Assembly: GCF_006716315.1 (NCBI RefSeq)
Contig: NZ_VFOV01000001.1
Location: 3,426,501 to 3,490,500 of the forward strand
DNA from: Nocardioides albertanoniae
GTDB lineage: Bacteria; Actinomycetota; Actinomycetes; Propionibacteriales; Nocardioidaceae
Direction of reading: 5' to 3'
DNA: 64,000 nt
Shown: positions 8,582 through 17,673 of the stretch, one piece after another
Layout of the letters: every line of letters begins with the position of its first letter
Numbering within the stretch: the first letter of the stretch is position 1
Made by a program: the position numbers and the translations under genes
Notes under the pieces: generated by a model
What the model was told of the DNA's origin: nothing
What the model saw: the letters and a program-made list of their open reading frames with translations, nothing else
Database searches by the model: none

Positions 8582-11572
8582 CTAAGGCCAGAAGTTGCCG
8601 CGGATCTCTGCTTCTCGAGCTTCCTTCTTGGCGGCTGCGAGGCGGACCGTCCAGGTCTGGACACCTCCCTCGCCGATCTTGGCGACGTTGGGGTTATCAG
8701 ACTCTGCGAGCTTCTGGCTCTGCTCAAGCATCTGCTCGGCGAGTTCGACTTCGTCGCCGGTCATCGGGTCTGCAATTGAGGCGAGGATGTGTTCCGGGTC
8801 GGCATTTCCTGAGAAGAGAGCTGCGATGTCTTCGATATCTGGGCGATCCGTTCGTTGGAACCCGAACTTGCCGAGCAGCTCGTTGGGGTTAGGTACTGAT
8901 CCGTCCGACAGTCGGGCTTCGGTCCAGTCGGTGTCTTTGCCGGCGATCACCCAGAACACTTCTCGTTTGCAAGTGTGTTCGTTGAGTCGTGTCCAGGCCG
9001 CGGTCTTCTGATCCGCGGGCAGTGTGTGGGCGGCGGGTGCCCACTCGTCGAAGTCGTTGAGAGGGTACCGCTCCTTCTCGACGTGGCGGATGAACAGTTC
9101 GCTGAACTTGGCCGGTGCGGCGCGAGCGAGCGCTACCAGTGCTCGTTCGAGTGCGTGGTCATCGATCTTGTTCGGGACCTCGAGACTCATCAAGGTGTCC
9201 GTCCACGTGTCTCCGAGTACGGCCAGCTGCGCCTTGAGGCGACCGTTGTCGTCGGTGTCGCGGCGATTGACGTACTCAAACCAGCCGGCCCAGCAGGCTA
9301 TGCCGAGCGCTGCTACCCGTCGATCAATGTGCTCGTTGAGCAGCTTGAGCGCTTCGGGGGTCACGCGCACGAACGAGGTCCAGATTTGGCGGTCGAAGTC
9401 GGCTTCGGTGACGCCATCCAGGATGGTCTTTAGCGAGCGGCCGGTGCCTCGTTCGAGGGCTGATCCGATGACCCCGGCCCTGATGTCGCTGCCGAGGAGG
9501 CGGGCCAGAAGGGGTTCGGGAACAGTGTCGGTTCGCAGGAGTTTCTCAATGAGCGGCAGTGCGTGCCAGCCGAGTTCGTGGCCGAGTGCCGCCTCGACCC
9601 ACGGCACTGGATCCGTGTCGAGGGTCGCCAAGTGGTGGAACACGCCTCTGGTTTGGTCGGTGCCGCGAAGTTCGGCGGCTCGTATCTCGGGTTGGAGTTC
9701 CTGAAGGCGAGCGCAGAGGACGGCAGGCGGCTGGTCAAGGAACTCGGCTATTGCTGCGACGACCCGGGCACGGGCTTCGTTCTCCTTCTTTTCGTGGAGG
9801 GCAAGGTAGTCAATCTCCTCATAGTCGATGAGGTCGTCTGGGTCATCGAGAGGAGCGAGCGCGTTGAACAGCGGGTCGGGTTCTGGCCACCGGACTTTCA
9901 GCGGCTTGCAGATGCCGTTCAGCCGACGCCTGGACCCGTGGGAGAGCGCAGAGTCAGCGAGCGCGTTCGCGAACCGGGTCGCGACATCGACTGCGGCGGA
10001 CTTTTGGTCGTCTACGACTCGAATGCCTGCTGGTAGTGCGTACCCGGCGGCGGCGTGGACCCAGCTGTCGAGCGGCTTCGCAAGTTTTCCGAAAGCGGTG
10101 CTGTCGATATGGGCAACGACTGTTTCCAAACGGGTGAGAATTGGCGAGGCTACGTCCGCCATCGCACCGCCCGGTAGCAGGAACGACTTCAGGGTGAAGG
10201 ACCGCGGATTGTCCGGTGCCATATAGTTGGCCTCCCACGAGGGCGAGAGCCCCTGTGCGGCTACTTCGAAGAAGACCGTTCGCTCAGCGGGGGTGCCCGT
10301 GGGCATCGCACCAATTGCTTCGGAAAGTTTGACGAGCTCAGCGACCCGTACGGACTCTCCGATGTCAGATGCCCTCACGTGCTGGAAGTACTCACCAACA
10401 GCCGAGGCGCAGTCGTCACCGGCCTCGACAAGTAGCGCCGCGCCGGCAGCAAAGTGCTTCAAAGAAGCTTCGTACCCGATCCGCGGGACGCTGTTTCCGG
10501 CCAACTCCGCGAAGAAGTCTCCGCGCAGCATTGCCGCGTTCTTCACGTATGCATTCACCTCGGAGCGCTCAAGGTTCGCGACCGAAGCACGGAGGATCTC
10601 GAGCATCAGGTTCAGGACGAAGGTGGCTTCGGCCGATCCGAGTGCTGAGTAGTACCGGAGCATGTTCTTCTGCGGGTCTTGAAGCGCTGTGCCCAGAGCT
10701 GCGACCACTTGCTCGTTCGTGGGCCGCGACGGGTGCGAGGCTCCTACAAGCTCGGCGATGATCGTGTTCATCACGATGTCGAACTGCCGCTCGGGGAACG
10801 CTGCGCGAAGTTCGGCCAGCGGATGAGGCGCGACACCGTTTGAGAAGTACGCGTTGGCAACGAGGCTGGCGGCGAGCAGATCCGGTTGGACCGCATAGGT
10901 CACCACCCTGTCCGCTCCTGGGAACTTCGCCGCAGTGGCGTCGAGGAGACCAGACTCGGCGACCTTCCGTAGCGTTGTGTTCACGTCCTGCACCGACCCG
11001 CCCTGAACGGTTGCCAGGGCGCGGAACTCGGTGTCCTTCAGCCCGCCAAGGAGTGCCACCGTTGCAACGGTTTCGTATGCGTGAACAGAGATGCGTGCAT
11101 TGCGCAGGTATCGGCGCACCTCCTGTCGCACGGACTCGCCCCGCAGGACGTCGCTCCACTGATTGCCGTCCGTCAGAAGGCTTCCCAGGCGCACCGCCCA
11201 GGCCGGACGGCCATCGGCCTGTTCCAGGATGCGCCCCAGAGCGGCGTCCCGGGTGATACCCATGGTTCGCAGAATTTCGCCGAGCTCGGTTCTAGTCATC
11301 CGACCCACCGCCACGGACTCGGCGGTCGGCAAATGGTCCTCAACGAGTTCCTTCTCGTGCGGCCAGGACACCGCAACCACCTTGAAGCTCATCTGGTGCT
11401 TGCGCCGAATGGTGACAAGTTCGGCTACAACCTCGGGTCTGGCTCCCGCGTCATCAACCACCACCACCGTCGGCTTGGACTCGAGTAGGTCATCAGCGAG
11501 CCTGGAGAGGTCAGCAAGCTTTTCGACGAATAGCGCGCCTGCTACCTGTGCAACCAGGTGTGTCTTGCCCAC
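8582..11572 (-). CDS. STAND-like P-loop NTPase with long C-terminal region (3' part of a frameshifted gene)
   Basis: 996 codons read from the in-frame GTG at 11572. That GTG lies inside the Walker A loop, so it is not the true start. Coding signal in this frame begins at about 11645 (WGRAEEIESIRRPQGDLVV) and the frame has no start codon between the stop at 11669-11671 and the Walker loop. The P-loop reads GEPGVGKTHL and Walker B is VVVVDDAGARPE, followed by a winged-helix-like region and ~650 residues of helical, repeat-like sequence typical of sensor domains in STAND proteins. I place it near the nSTAND families by inference. Joining it by a +1 shift to the nuclease-like segment at 11580-12155 gives one ~1190-residue protein. 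GC is clearly lower than in neighbours, which suggests transfer. Likely role: phage sensing and defence. Confidence 0.7.
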   Translation of the reverse strand: MGKTHLVAQVAGALFVEKLADLSRLADDLLESKPTVVVVDDAGARPEVVAELVTIRRKHQMSFKVVAVSWPHEKELVEDHLPTAESVAVGRMTRTELGEILRTMGITRDAALGRILEQADGRPAWAVRLGSLLTDGNQWSDVLRGESVRQEVRRYLRNARISVHAYETVATVALLGGLKDTEFRALATVQGGSVQDVNTTLRKVAESGLLDATAAKFPGADRVVTYAVQPDLLAASLVANAYFSNGVAPHPLAELRAAFPERQFDIVMNTIIAELVGASHPSRPTNEQVVAALGTALQDPQKNMLRYYSALGSAEATFVLNLMLEILRASVANLERSEVNAYVKNAAMLRGDFFAELAGNSVPRIGYEASLKHFAAGAALLVEAGDDCASAVGEYFQHVRASDIGESVRVAELVKLSEAIGAMPTGTPAERTVFFEVAAQGLSPSWEANYMAPDNPRSFTLKSFLLPGGAMADVASPILTRLETVVAHIDSTAFGKLAKPLDSWVHAAAGYALPAGIRVVDDQKSAAVDVATRFANALADSALSHGSRRRLNGICKPLKVRWPEPDPLFNALAPLDDPDDLIDYEEIDYLALHEKKENEARARVVAAIAEFLDQPPAVLCARLQELQPEIRAAELRGTDQTRGVFHHLATLDTDPVPWVEAALGHELGWHALPLIEKLLRTDTVPEPLLARLLGSDIRAGVIGSALERGTGRSLKTILDGVTEADFDRQIWTSFVRVTPEALKLLNEHIDRRVAALGIACWAGWFEYVNRRDTDDNGRLKAQLAVLGDTWTDTLMSLEVPNKIDDHALERALVALARAAPAKFSELFIRHVEKERYPLNDFDEWAPAAHTLPADQKTAAWTRLNEHTCKREVFWVIAGKDTDWTEARLSDGSVPNPNELLGKFGFQRTDRPDIEDIAALFSGNADPEHILASIADPMTGDEVELAEQMLEQSQKLAESDNPNVAKIGEGGVQTWTVRLAAAKKEAREAEIRGNFWP

Positions 11573-11579
11573 ACCAGGC

Positions 11580-12155
11580 TCACCACTGACGACCAGGTCC
11601 CCCTGGGGTCGGCGGATCGACTCGATTTCCTCGGCACGACCCCACTGTTGCCATGGCGACGTCCTGGCCTAGTTCATCGCCCGGGGGACGGCTCAGGGTG
11701 TAAACGCCCCCGCGCAATTGGAGGAGAGCGACCCGCCATTCGGGATTGCCACGGAGTCGGTGCGCGAACCACGGCCGCGGGTAGATCTCGACGACCTTGA
11801 AGTCGAGTTCCATGGCCGCGGCATGTATCTGCTTTCGTTTCGACGCGTTCAGCACCGCCAGGTTCGCCAGGATCAACCGTCGGTTCGGCACCTCCTTGGC
11901 GATCATCTGCCTGCAGCCGCTGCGAAGGTTTTCGAGGACGCCCTTGATGTCGCGGGCCGAGGTAATCAGGACACCGATGGTCCCGTCTGGGTCAGTGATG
12001 TCGGCGTCGCGACCGTCGTCACTACCACCGGTGATCGGCACCAGATTCGGGTAGAGCTCGGTTAGAAGGTCTGTGGCGCACCGCTCGAACAAGTCGCGAC
12101 TGAAAGCGAAGTCAGGGTCTCCAAGGCGACGATCGATCTGATCGAGAAGGTTCAC
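11580..12155 (-). CDS. PD-(D/E)xK-like nuclease domain (5' part of the frameshifted STAND gene)
   Basis: Starts at GTG 12155, 1 nt after the stop of the small upstream gene. The first ~165 residues resemble restriction-endonuclease-like N-terminal domains of STAND NTPases: ELYPNLVPITGGSDDGRDADI supplies acidic residues, followed by a hydrophobic strand (IGVLITSARD) where (D/E)xK would be expected. The canonical Lys is not obvious, so catalysis is uncertain. After about residue 168 (GQDVAM) the frame departs from the family. The last ~25 residues are out-of-frame sequence that overlaps the NTPase frame. Skipping one base between 11645 and 11668 restores GQDVA-WQQWGRAEEIES. So this is either a pseudogene, an assembly error or a +1 recoding site. 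Confidence 0.65.
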   Translation of the reverse strand: MNLLDQIDRRLGDPDFAFSRDLFERCATDLLTELYPNLVPITGGSDDGRDADITDPDGTIGVLITSARDIKGVLENLRSGCRQMIAKEVPNRRLILANLAVLNASKRKQIHAAAMELDFKVVEIYPRPWFAHRLRGNPEWRVALLQLRGGVYTLSRPPGDELGQDVAMATVGSCRGNRVDPPTPGGPGRQW

Positions 12156-12156
12156 G

Positions 12157-12369
12157 TCACGACTCGCTCAAGATCCAGCGACCACTTATCCCACAGTGAC
12201 GCTCACGGTATCGAGCCCGGACCTTAGAGCCAGGCGCCAAATCCCGCCGATACCAAGAGCTACGAAGTGCCTCGAAGCGCTTATCGGTCAGGCGGGCATA
12301 GATGAACTCGCCTGTCCCCGCCGCCCCTTCCGCGGAAGGACCGTCGTCGTTGTCAGACTCGCCGGACAT
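12157..12369 (-). CDS. Small uncharacterised protein upstream of the STAND gene
   Basis: 70 residues from ATG 12369. The N-terminus is acidic and probably disordered (SGESDNDDGPSAEG). The C-terminal ~50 residues look folded (EFIYARLTDKRFEALRSSWY, then KVRARYRERHCGISGRW) and are basic and aromatic-rich. Its stop is 1 nt from the GTG of the nuclease/STAND gene, so the two are co-translated. It shares their lower GC. I recognise no family. It could be a regulator, an inhibitor or a nucleic-acid-binding partner of the system. Confidence 0.55.
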   Translation of the reverse strand: MSGESDNDDGPSAEGAAGTGEFIYARLTDKRFEALRSSWYRRDLAPGSKVRARYRERHCGISGRWILSES

Positions 12370-12800
12370 AGCACGACGCTAGCAGGAGGCTCCGCCACGA
12401 TCGGGCGCTTTGGCGAGTATCCCAACCGTCGCGCGCATTGAGTGGTGACGACATCAAAATTGCCCAAACGAGCACCAGGTGGTCGCATCGATGTCGTCTG
12501 CGATACGCGTCAATCCGCCGCCAGTGAGGCGCCCCAACTGTGTCGAGACTTGAGGCGCTCGTGGACGGAAGTGCGTGTGGCCGATGCTGCACCGATCGGC
12601 CGGAGCGCTGCGGACAGCGACCGGCTGTGACACGACGAGCCTGAGACACATGGCCCTTCAGGTCCGCTGCCCACATCCGCCAGGCCCAGATCGTCACGCC
12701 CGGGGCGACGCGTCGGACTATGGGCTCGTCTGCTCCGGCGTGGTGACAGCCGTCGGCGCCGACGCGACACCACCCGAGGCACGTCAGGCACACTGCAGGA
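12370..12800. other. Intergenic gap between the island and hrpB
   Basis: About 430 bp without a supportable gene. It separates the divergent island operon and hrpB, so both promoters must lie here, but I see no convincing -35/-10 pair or palindrome. Short open frames on both strands lack coding bias. The right-hand half (12650-12800) has the GC content of the chromosome, the left half that of the island. Confidence 0.4.
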
Positions 12801-15314
12801 GTGTCCGACCCTCTGCGCAGTCTGCTCGCCGCGCCGCCCGATCTCCCGGTCACCGCCGGTTTGGCCGCTCTCGACGAGGCGCTTCGTGCCCACGGTGTCG
12901 CGGTGGTCCATGCACCGCCGGGCACCGGCAAGACGACGTTGGTGCCGCCCGCGGTCGCCGAGGTGGTCGCCGGGCGGGTCGTGGTCACGCAGCCCAGCCG
13001 CATCGCAGCCCGTGCTGCGGCCCGGCGGCTGGCACACCTGCTGGGCGAGCCGGTCGGTGAGACGGTCGGATACTCCGTGCGCGGAGACCGGCGCACCAGC
13101 CGACGTACACGTGTCGAGATCGTCACGACCGGGCTGCTGCTCCGGCGGATCCAGCATGATCCCGAGCTGGTCGGCGTAGGGGCGGTCGTGCTCGACGAAG
13201 TGCACGAGCGCCACCTCGACGCCGACCTGACCTTGGCGCTGCTCATCGACATCCGGGCCCACCTGCGTGAGGACCTCTCCCTGGTGGCGATGTCGGCCAC
13301 CATCGAGGCCGAACGGACCGCCGCGCTGATCGGTGGGGTCGAGTCCGCTCCGGTGATCCGCGTGCCGGGTGCTCTGCACCCGGTCCAGGCGGTCTGGTGC
13401 CCGCCGCCTGCGGGGGTACGCCGCACCGACGAGCGGGGCATCACCCCGAGCTTCCACGACCACGTCGCGGCGACCGTACGTCGTGCGCTTGTCGAGCACG
13501 ACGGTGACGTCCTGGTCTTCGTGCCGGGTGTCGCGGAGGTCGAGGCGACCGTACGCCGCCTTGCCGGCGTGGACGCAGACGTGCACGCCCTGCACGGACG
13601 GCTCTCCGGCGCAGAGCAGGATCGTGCGCTCAGCGAGGGCCCGCGTCGACGAGTGATCGTCTCGACCGCGGTCGCCGAGTCGTCGCTCACCGTGCCTGGG
13701 GTACGTGTCGTGGTCGATGCCGGATTCTCGCGCGAGCCGCGCACCGACCACCATCGCGGACTGGCTTCTCTGGTCACCGTCACGGTCAGCCGGGCAGCGG
13801 CCGAGCAGCGGGCGGGTCGGGCCGGACGGCTGGGGCCAGGGGCCGTGCTGCGGTGTTGGTCCGAGGCGGAGCACGCGCATCTGGCCGCTCACCCGGAGCC
13901 CGAGATCGCCACCGCCGACCTGACCGCCTTCGCCCTGGAGGTGGCGTGCTGGGGCAGTCTCGACGTGCGCGATCTGGCGCTGCTCGACCAGCCACCGGCG
14001 CATGCACTGTCGTCGGCCAAGGACGTGTTGGTGGATCTGGGGGCGATGACCAAGGACGGGAGAGCCACCCCGCGAGGCCGGCTGATCGCCGGGGTGCCGG
14101 CCGACCCCAGGCTGGCGCGTGCCCTCATCGACGGGGCTGATCTCGTCGGAGCCAAGCGCGCCGCAGAGGTGGTCGCGATGCTGAGCGAGGACGTGCGCGC
14201 TCCCGGCGGTGACCTGGTCGCCGCGCTCCGGTCGCTCCGCGGCAACCAGCGTGCGGGCTCGTGGCGCAGCCAGGCCACCCGCCTGGAGAAGGTCGTCGAG
14301 AAGCAGGGTTCCTCAGCAGCCCGAGCGCTCACCGATGACGTGGCGGTGGGGCTGGTGGTGGCCCTGGCGCATCCGGACCGGATCGCGCGCAAGCGTTCCG
14401 GTGCCTCGAGCTACCTGATGACGTCCGGGACGGGCGCGGCGCTCGATCCTCGTGCCCCGGGGCCCTTGGTCGGGATCGAGTGGCTCGCGGTCGGCGACGC
14501 GGAGCGACGGTCCGGGCAGCGTGAAGCCCGGATCCGATCGGCGGCCCCGCTCACCGAGGACCTCGCGCTGGAGGTGGCCGGGTCCCTGTGGACCGAGGTC
14601 GACGAGGTCACCTGGACCGAAGGGCGGGTGCTGGCTCGCCGACGTACGCTGCTGGGCGCGATCGAGCTCCGCTCCGTCCCGCTCGGCGATCCTCCCGCGC
14701 AGGCCGTGGCCGACGCGATCCGGGAGGCGCTGGCGAGCGAGGGAATCGCTCTCTTCACCTGGTCGGAGGCGACCACGGCACTGCGCGACCGCCTCGACTT
14801 CCTGCACCGTACGCTCGGTGACCCGTGGCCCGATGTGAGCGACGCGGCACTGACGCAGACCCTCCAGTCGTGGCTCGGGCCCCAGCTGGCGCGGGTTCGC
14901 TCGGCCCAGGATCTTCGTCGCGTCGACGTGGCTGCCGCGCTGCGGGCGATGCTGCCGTGGCCGCAGGCAGGCAGGCTCGACGACCTGGCTCCCGAGCGAG
15001 TTCAGGTGCCCAGCGGGTCGAGCGTACGGATCGACTACTCCGCCGAACAACCGGTGCTCGCCGTGCGCATCCAAGAGGTCTTCGGCTGGACCGCAGCGCC
15101 GGCCCTCGCCGACGGCCGGGTCCCGCTCCTGCTGCATCTGCTCTCCCCCGCGCGACGCCCGGCAGCCGTCACGGCAGACCTGGAGTCCTTCTGGGACAAC
15201 GGCTACCCCGGCGTCCGTGCTGACCTGCGCGGGCGCTATCCCAAGCACGCCTGGCCGGACGACCCCCGCAGCGCACCAGCCACGACGCGCACGAACAATT
15301 CCCGCCGAAGGTGA
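12801..15314 (+). CDS. hrpB: ATP-dependent RNA helicase HrpB
   Basis: 837 residues, full length for HrpB, from a GTG. DEAH-box motifs in order: Walker A APPGTGKTT (~residues 38-47), motif Ia TQPSRIAARAAARR, DEVH in VLDEVHERHLD, motif III SATIE, and motif VI QRAGRAGR near residue 335. These are followed by the HA2 region and the HrpB-specific C-terminal domain (LPWPQAGRLDDLAP...). It is a 3'-5' SF2 RNA helicase of poorly known physiological role in actinobacteria. It stands alone at the right border of the low-GC island and has normal GC for the chromosome, so it is likely ancestral DNA next to an insertion point. Confidence 0.93.
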   Translation: MSDPLRSLLAAPPDLPVTAGLAALDEALRAHGVAVVHAPPGTGKTTLVPPAVAEVVAGRVVVTQPSRIAARAAARRLAHLLGEPVGETVGYSVRGDRRTSRRTRVEIVTTGLLLRRIQHDPELVGVGAVVLDEVHERHLDADLTLALLIDIRAHLREDLSLVAMSATIEAERTAALIGGVESAPVIRVPGALHPVQAVWCPPPAGVRRTDERGITPSFHDHVAATVRRALVEHDGDVLVFVPGVAEVEATVRRLAGVDADVHALHGRLSGAEQDRALSEGPRRRVIVSTAVAESSLTVPGVRVVVDAGFSREPRTDHHRGLASLVTVTVSRAAAEQRAGRAGRLGPGAVLRCWSEAEHAHLAAHPEPEIATADLTAFALEVACWGSLDVRDLALLDQPPAHALSSAKDVLVDLGAMTKDGRATPRGRLIAGVPADPRLARALIDGADLVGAKRAAEVVAMLSEDVRAPGGDLVAALRSLRGNQRAGSWRSQATRLEKVVEKQGSSAARALTDDVAVGLVVALAHPDRIARKRSGASSYLMTSGTGAALDPRAPGPLVGIEWLAVGDAERRSGQREARIRSAAPLTEDLALEVAGSLWTEVDEVTWTEGRVLARRRTLLGAIELRSVPLGDPPAQAVADAIREALASEGIALFTWSEATTALRDRLDFLHRTLGDPWPDVSDAALTQTLQSWLGPQLARVRSAQDLRRVDVAAALRAMLPWPQAGRLDDLAPERVQVPSGSSVRIDYSAEQPVLAVRIQEVFGWTAAPALADGRVPLLLHLLSPARRPAAVTADLESFWDNGYPGVRADLRGRYPKHAWPDDPRSAPATTRTNNSRRR

Positions 15315-15388
15315 GCAGCGGGTCGACTCGACCGCCGACGTGGGCGAGCCGTCTCTGCACATGGAGGAGACCCCGATAGCGTCGAGGG

Positions 15389-17122
15389 GTGGCCAGTCCT
15401 CGCCGATCCAGTGCTCGTCGCCGCGGCGGACGTACGCGCCGGAGCGGCACGCGACAACCGAACCGGCCGTTGCCCACCGTCGGTCCGGGCGAGCGGCTGT
15501 GGGTGCTCGACGTCCCTTACGGCACCCAGGTCGACGGCGCCACGTGGCACCCGGCAGTCAAGACCCACCTCTACGTCGGGCGCACTCTGCCGGCGCACCT
15601 CGCGCCCTACGCGCCGGGGCCGTACACGCTCGGTCGGTTCATCGAGAGCACCCTCAATCCCGACATGCCGACGCAGAGCCTCGAGCCGACCGACGCGCTC
15701 GAGCCGCGGCAGATCCAGTACGAAGCTGCTGACGCCATCGCGGCGCGTGCTGCGGCGGGCGGACGGCAGTTCCTGCTGGCCGACGAGCCCGGGGTGGGCA
15801 AGACGATCTCCGCGGTCCTCGGGGCGACGGCGGTGGGCGACCTCCGCGGTGCGCGACGGGTGCTGGTCGTCGCCGACCGCCCTGCCGCGATCACGATCGG
15901 CCACTGGTGCCGCACGATCGCCGCACTGGGCGACGGCGGTCTCGAATGGGTCGTGATCACCTGGGACCGCCTGGAGAAGGTCAAGGATCACGCGTGGGAC
16001 GTGATCATCGCCGACGAGGCGCACGCGCTGCGACGTACGACGACGAAGCGGTGGAAGCTCTGGGCGCGGATCTCGGGCCACGGGCGCCCGCACGACAAGG
16101 CCCCCTTCGTCATCGCGACGACCGCGACGCCCGGGCACACGCCGCTCGACCTGCCCTACCTCGCCCCGGCGTACGCGCAGGTCCTCGGCGAGCCGATCCA
16201 GGAGTGGACTTCGGCGACCCAGCCCGGCGCCACGTTCGCCACCGCGCTCGAGCGCAACGGCGTCGGGGTCGAGCGCGGCCGCTACGGCGCGACCTGGACC
16301 TCCGACCCGGCGCGCCGCGCCGCCGACCTCAAGCTGGTGCGCGGCTGGCTCGAGGACGAGCGGCCGCCCGCGATGCTGCACCGCGCGGCACCCTGGGGAC
16401 CGGTGCCAATCTCCGGCATGCCAGTGGCGCTCACCCCGGCGGAGCGGGCGGCGTACGAAGCCGAATGGGGAGAGTTCTGCCGCGAGATGGACATCGCCCG
16501 GCGTGGCCGCAACGTCGCGAAAGGGCGGGCAGCGCTGCTGCGCTTCCGGCAGAAGGCCGGGCTGATACGCGTCGACTCCACGGTCGCCTGGATCCTCCAG
16601 CAGGTCGAGGCCGAGCGGCAGGTGGCATGCTCGGTCGAGTTCGTCGCGACCGCCGCCGACCCGATCGCCGACCGGCTGCGTGACTCCGGCCTCGACGTCG
16701 CCACGATCTACGGCCGCGACCGGTTCGACGCAGAGGCCGAGCGGCTCCGGTTCCAGACCGGGCAGGCGAAGGTCTGCGTCTTCACCACGGTCGCCTCGAT
16801 CAGCCTGCACGCCGGCGAGACCCTCACCGACGGTCGCCGGGCCAGCAGCGAGCCGCGGGTCGGCGTCTTCCACCAGGCCCGCTTCTCAGGCATCGCGGGA
16901 CGCCAGGTGACCGGCCGCACCCACCGCGACCACCAGCTCTCGCCGTGGCACATCGCCTACGCCGAGGGCACCGTCGAGGAGCAGGTCGGCAGAGTGATGG
17001 TCGAACGGATCGCTGCCGCCTCAGACACGGTCGGAGGCGACACCACCGGCCTCACCGGCGTCGCCCAGCTCCTCGGCGCCGACTGGCTTCCCGCCACCAC
17101 CCTGACCGACGACGGCGACTGA
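15389..17122 (+). CDS. SNF2-like (SF2) DNA helicase/translocase, orphan
   Basis: 577 residues from a GTG 74 nt after hrpB. The N-terminus is a basic Arg/Ser-rich tail (~30 residues). Helicase motifs: Q-like LEPRQIQYEAADA, Walker A LADEPGVGKTIS, DEAH box (VIIADEAHAL), motif III-like TATPGHTPLD, and motif VI QVTGRTHRDHQ, which resembles the SNF2-type GRxxRxGQ signature. Motif V is FTTVASISLHAGETL. The protein is compact for a chromosomal SNF2 remodeller and resembles helicases carried by actinobacteriophages, but no phage structural, integrase or replication genes accompany it. It could be a relic of a mobile element, a defence gene, or a repair helicase. It has no visible partner nuclease. Confidence 0.75.
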   Translation: MASPRRSSARRRGGRTRRSGTRQPNRPLPTVGPGERLWVLDVPYGTQVDGATWHPAVKTHLYVGRTLPAHLAPYAPGPYTLGRFIESTLNPDMPTQSLEPTDALEPRQIQYEAADAIAARAAAGGRQFLLADEPGVGKTISAVLGATAVGDLRGARRVLVVADRPAAITIGHWCRTIAALGDGGLEWVVITWDRLEKVKDHAWDVIIADEAHALRRTTTKRWKLWARISGHGRPHDKAPFVIATTATPGHTPLDLPYLAPAYAQVLGEPIQEWTSATQPGATFATALERNGVGVERGRYGATWTSDPARRAADLKLVRGWLEDERPPAMLHRAAPWGPVPISGMPVALTPAERAAYEAEWGEFCREMDIARRGRNVAKGRAALLRFRQKAGLIRVDSTVAWILQQVEAERQVACSVEFVATAADPIADRLRDSGLDVATIYGRDRFDAEAERLRFQTGQAKVCVFTTVASISLHAGETLTDGRRASSEPRVGVFHQARFSGIAGRQVTGRTHRDHQLSPWHIAYAEGTVEEQVGRVMVERIAAASDTVGGDTTGLTGVAQLLGADWLPATTLTDDGD

Positions 17123-17188
17123 CGGAGTGGCGCGGCGTGACCAGAAAGTGGTTGGGATGAATGGTCGGCGACCGCCTACCGCTGCGGA

Positions 17189-17545
17189 GTGATCGAGTAC
17201 GGCAGAAGGACGCGACGACTCCCGGCTCCGCCGCAGGTCGTCTGGGCGGACCTGGCCGATCCCAAGCGCGAAGGCGTTCGCGCATGGCTCGATCTCCTAC
17301 CCGATGAGGTCGAGCCCGACGTGCTCGAGCCCGACCCACCCACGCACCTCACGTGGTCCTCACTTTGGCCGAGCCGCCCCGATGACAAGGTCGTGCTCGA
17401 GCTCGTAGATCGCGGCGGCGAGACCGCGCTGACCTTTGTCCTCCTCAGCGCCGGCGACTCGCCCGATGACAGCAAGGCCGGACACATCCGCAAGAGGATG
17501 AACCAGCTGCTGTTCGCCGACCTGCGCTACACCTACGGCCAGTGA
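17189..17545 (+). CDS. SRPBCC (START-like) domain protein, AHSA1 type
   Basis: 118 residues from GTG 17189. It has the START/SRPBCC pattern: an N-terminal strand followed by a helix (RRLPAPPQVVWADLADP), central beta strands (THLTWSSLWPSRPDDKVVLELVDRG), a TALTFV strand and a C-terminal helix (HIRKRMNQLLFADLRYTYG). Such domains bind small hydrophobic ligands, and many AHSA1-like members in actinobacteria have no assigned role. It is slightly shorter than usual (~140 residues). It follows the helicase on the same strand with a 66-nt gap. No ligand can be deduced. Confidence 0.7.
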   Translation: MIEYGRRTRRLPAPPQVVWADLADPKREGVRAWLDLLPDEVEPDVLEPDPPTHLTWSSLWPSRPDDKVVLELVDRGGETALTFVLLSAGDSPDDSKAGHIRKRMNQLLFADLRYTYGQ

Positions 17546-17623
17546 AGGCGGCTAGCCCGAGCGAATGCCGTTCGAACCGACCGGCACTCCATACCGTGTC
17601 GAAGGATCCCGGACCGGTCGCCG

Positions 17624-17640
17624 CTCGCTCGACCAGCGAG
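17624..17640. terminator. Possible bidirectional terminator hairpin
   Basis: CTCGCT-CGACC-AGCGAG is a perfect 6-bp stem with a 5-nt loop in the 128-bp gap between two convergent genes. No U-tract follows, as is common in high-GC actinobacteria. The call rests on structure and position. Confidence 0.35.
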
Positions 17641-17673
17641 TCGCTCCTGACCCGCTGCCAGACGCACAGACGA

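Noticed and set aside
12442..12630. 62-codon plus-strand frame in the gap before hrpB
   Set aside because: No ribosome binding site, weak coding bias and no similarity I recognise.
12353..14003. Two long minus-strand frames opposite hrpB
   Set aside because: They contradict unambiguous HrpB motifs on the plus strand and have no recognisable domain.
8582..17545. Prophage or integrative element covering the island and the orphan helicase
   Set aside because: No integrase, structural genes, tRNA target or direct repeats were found, and hrpB in between looks native.
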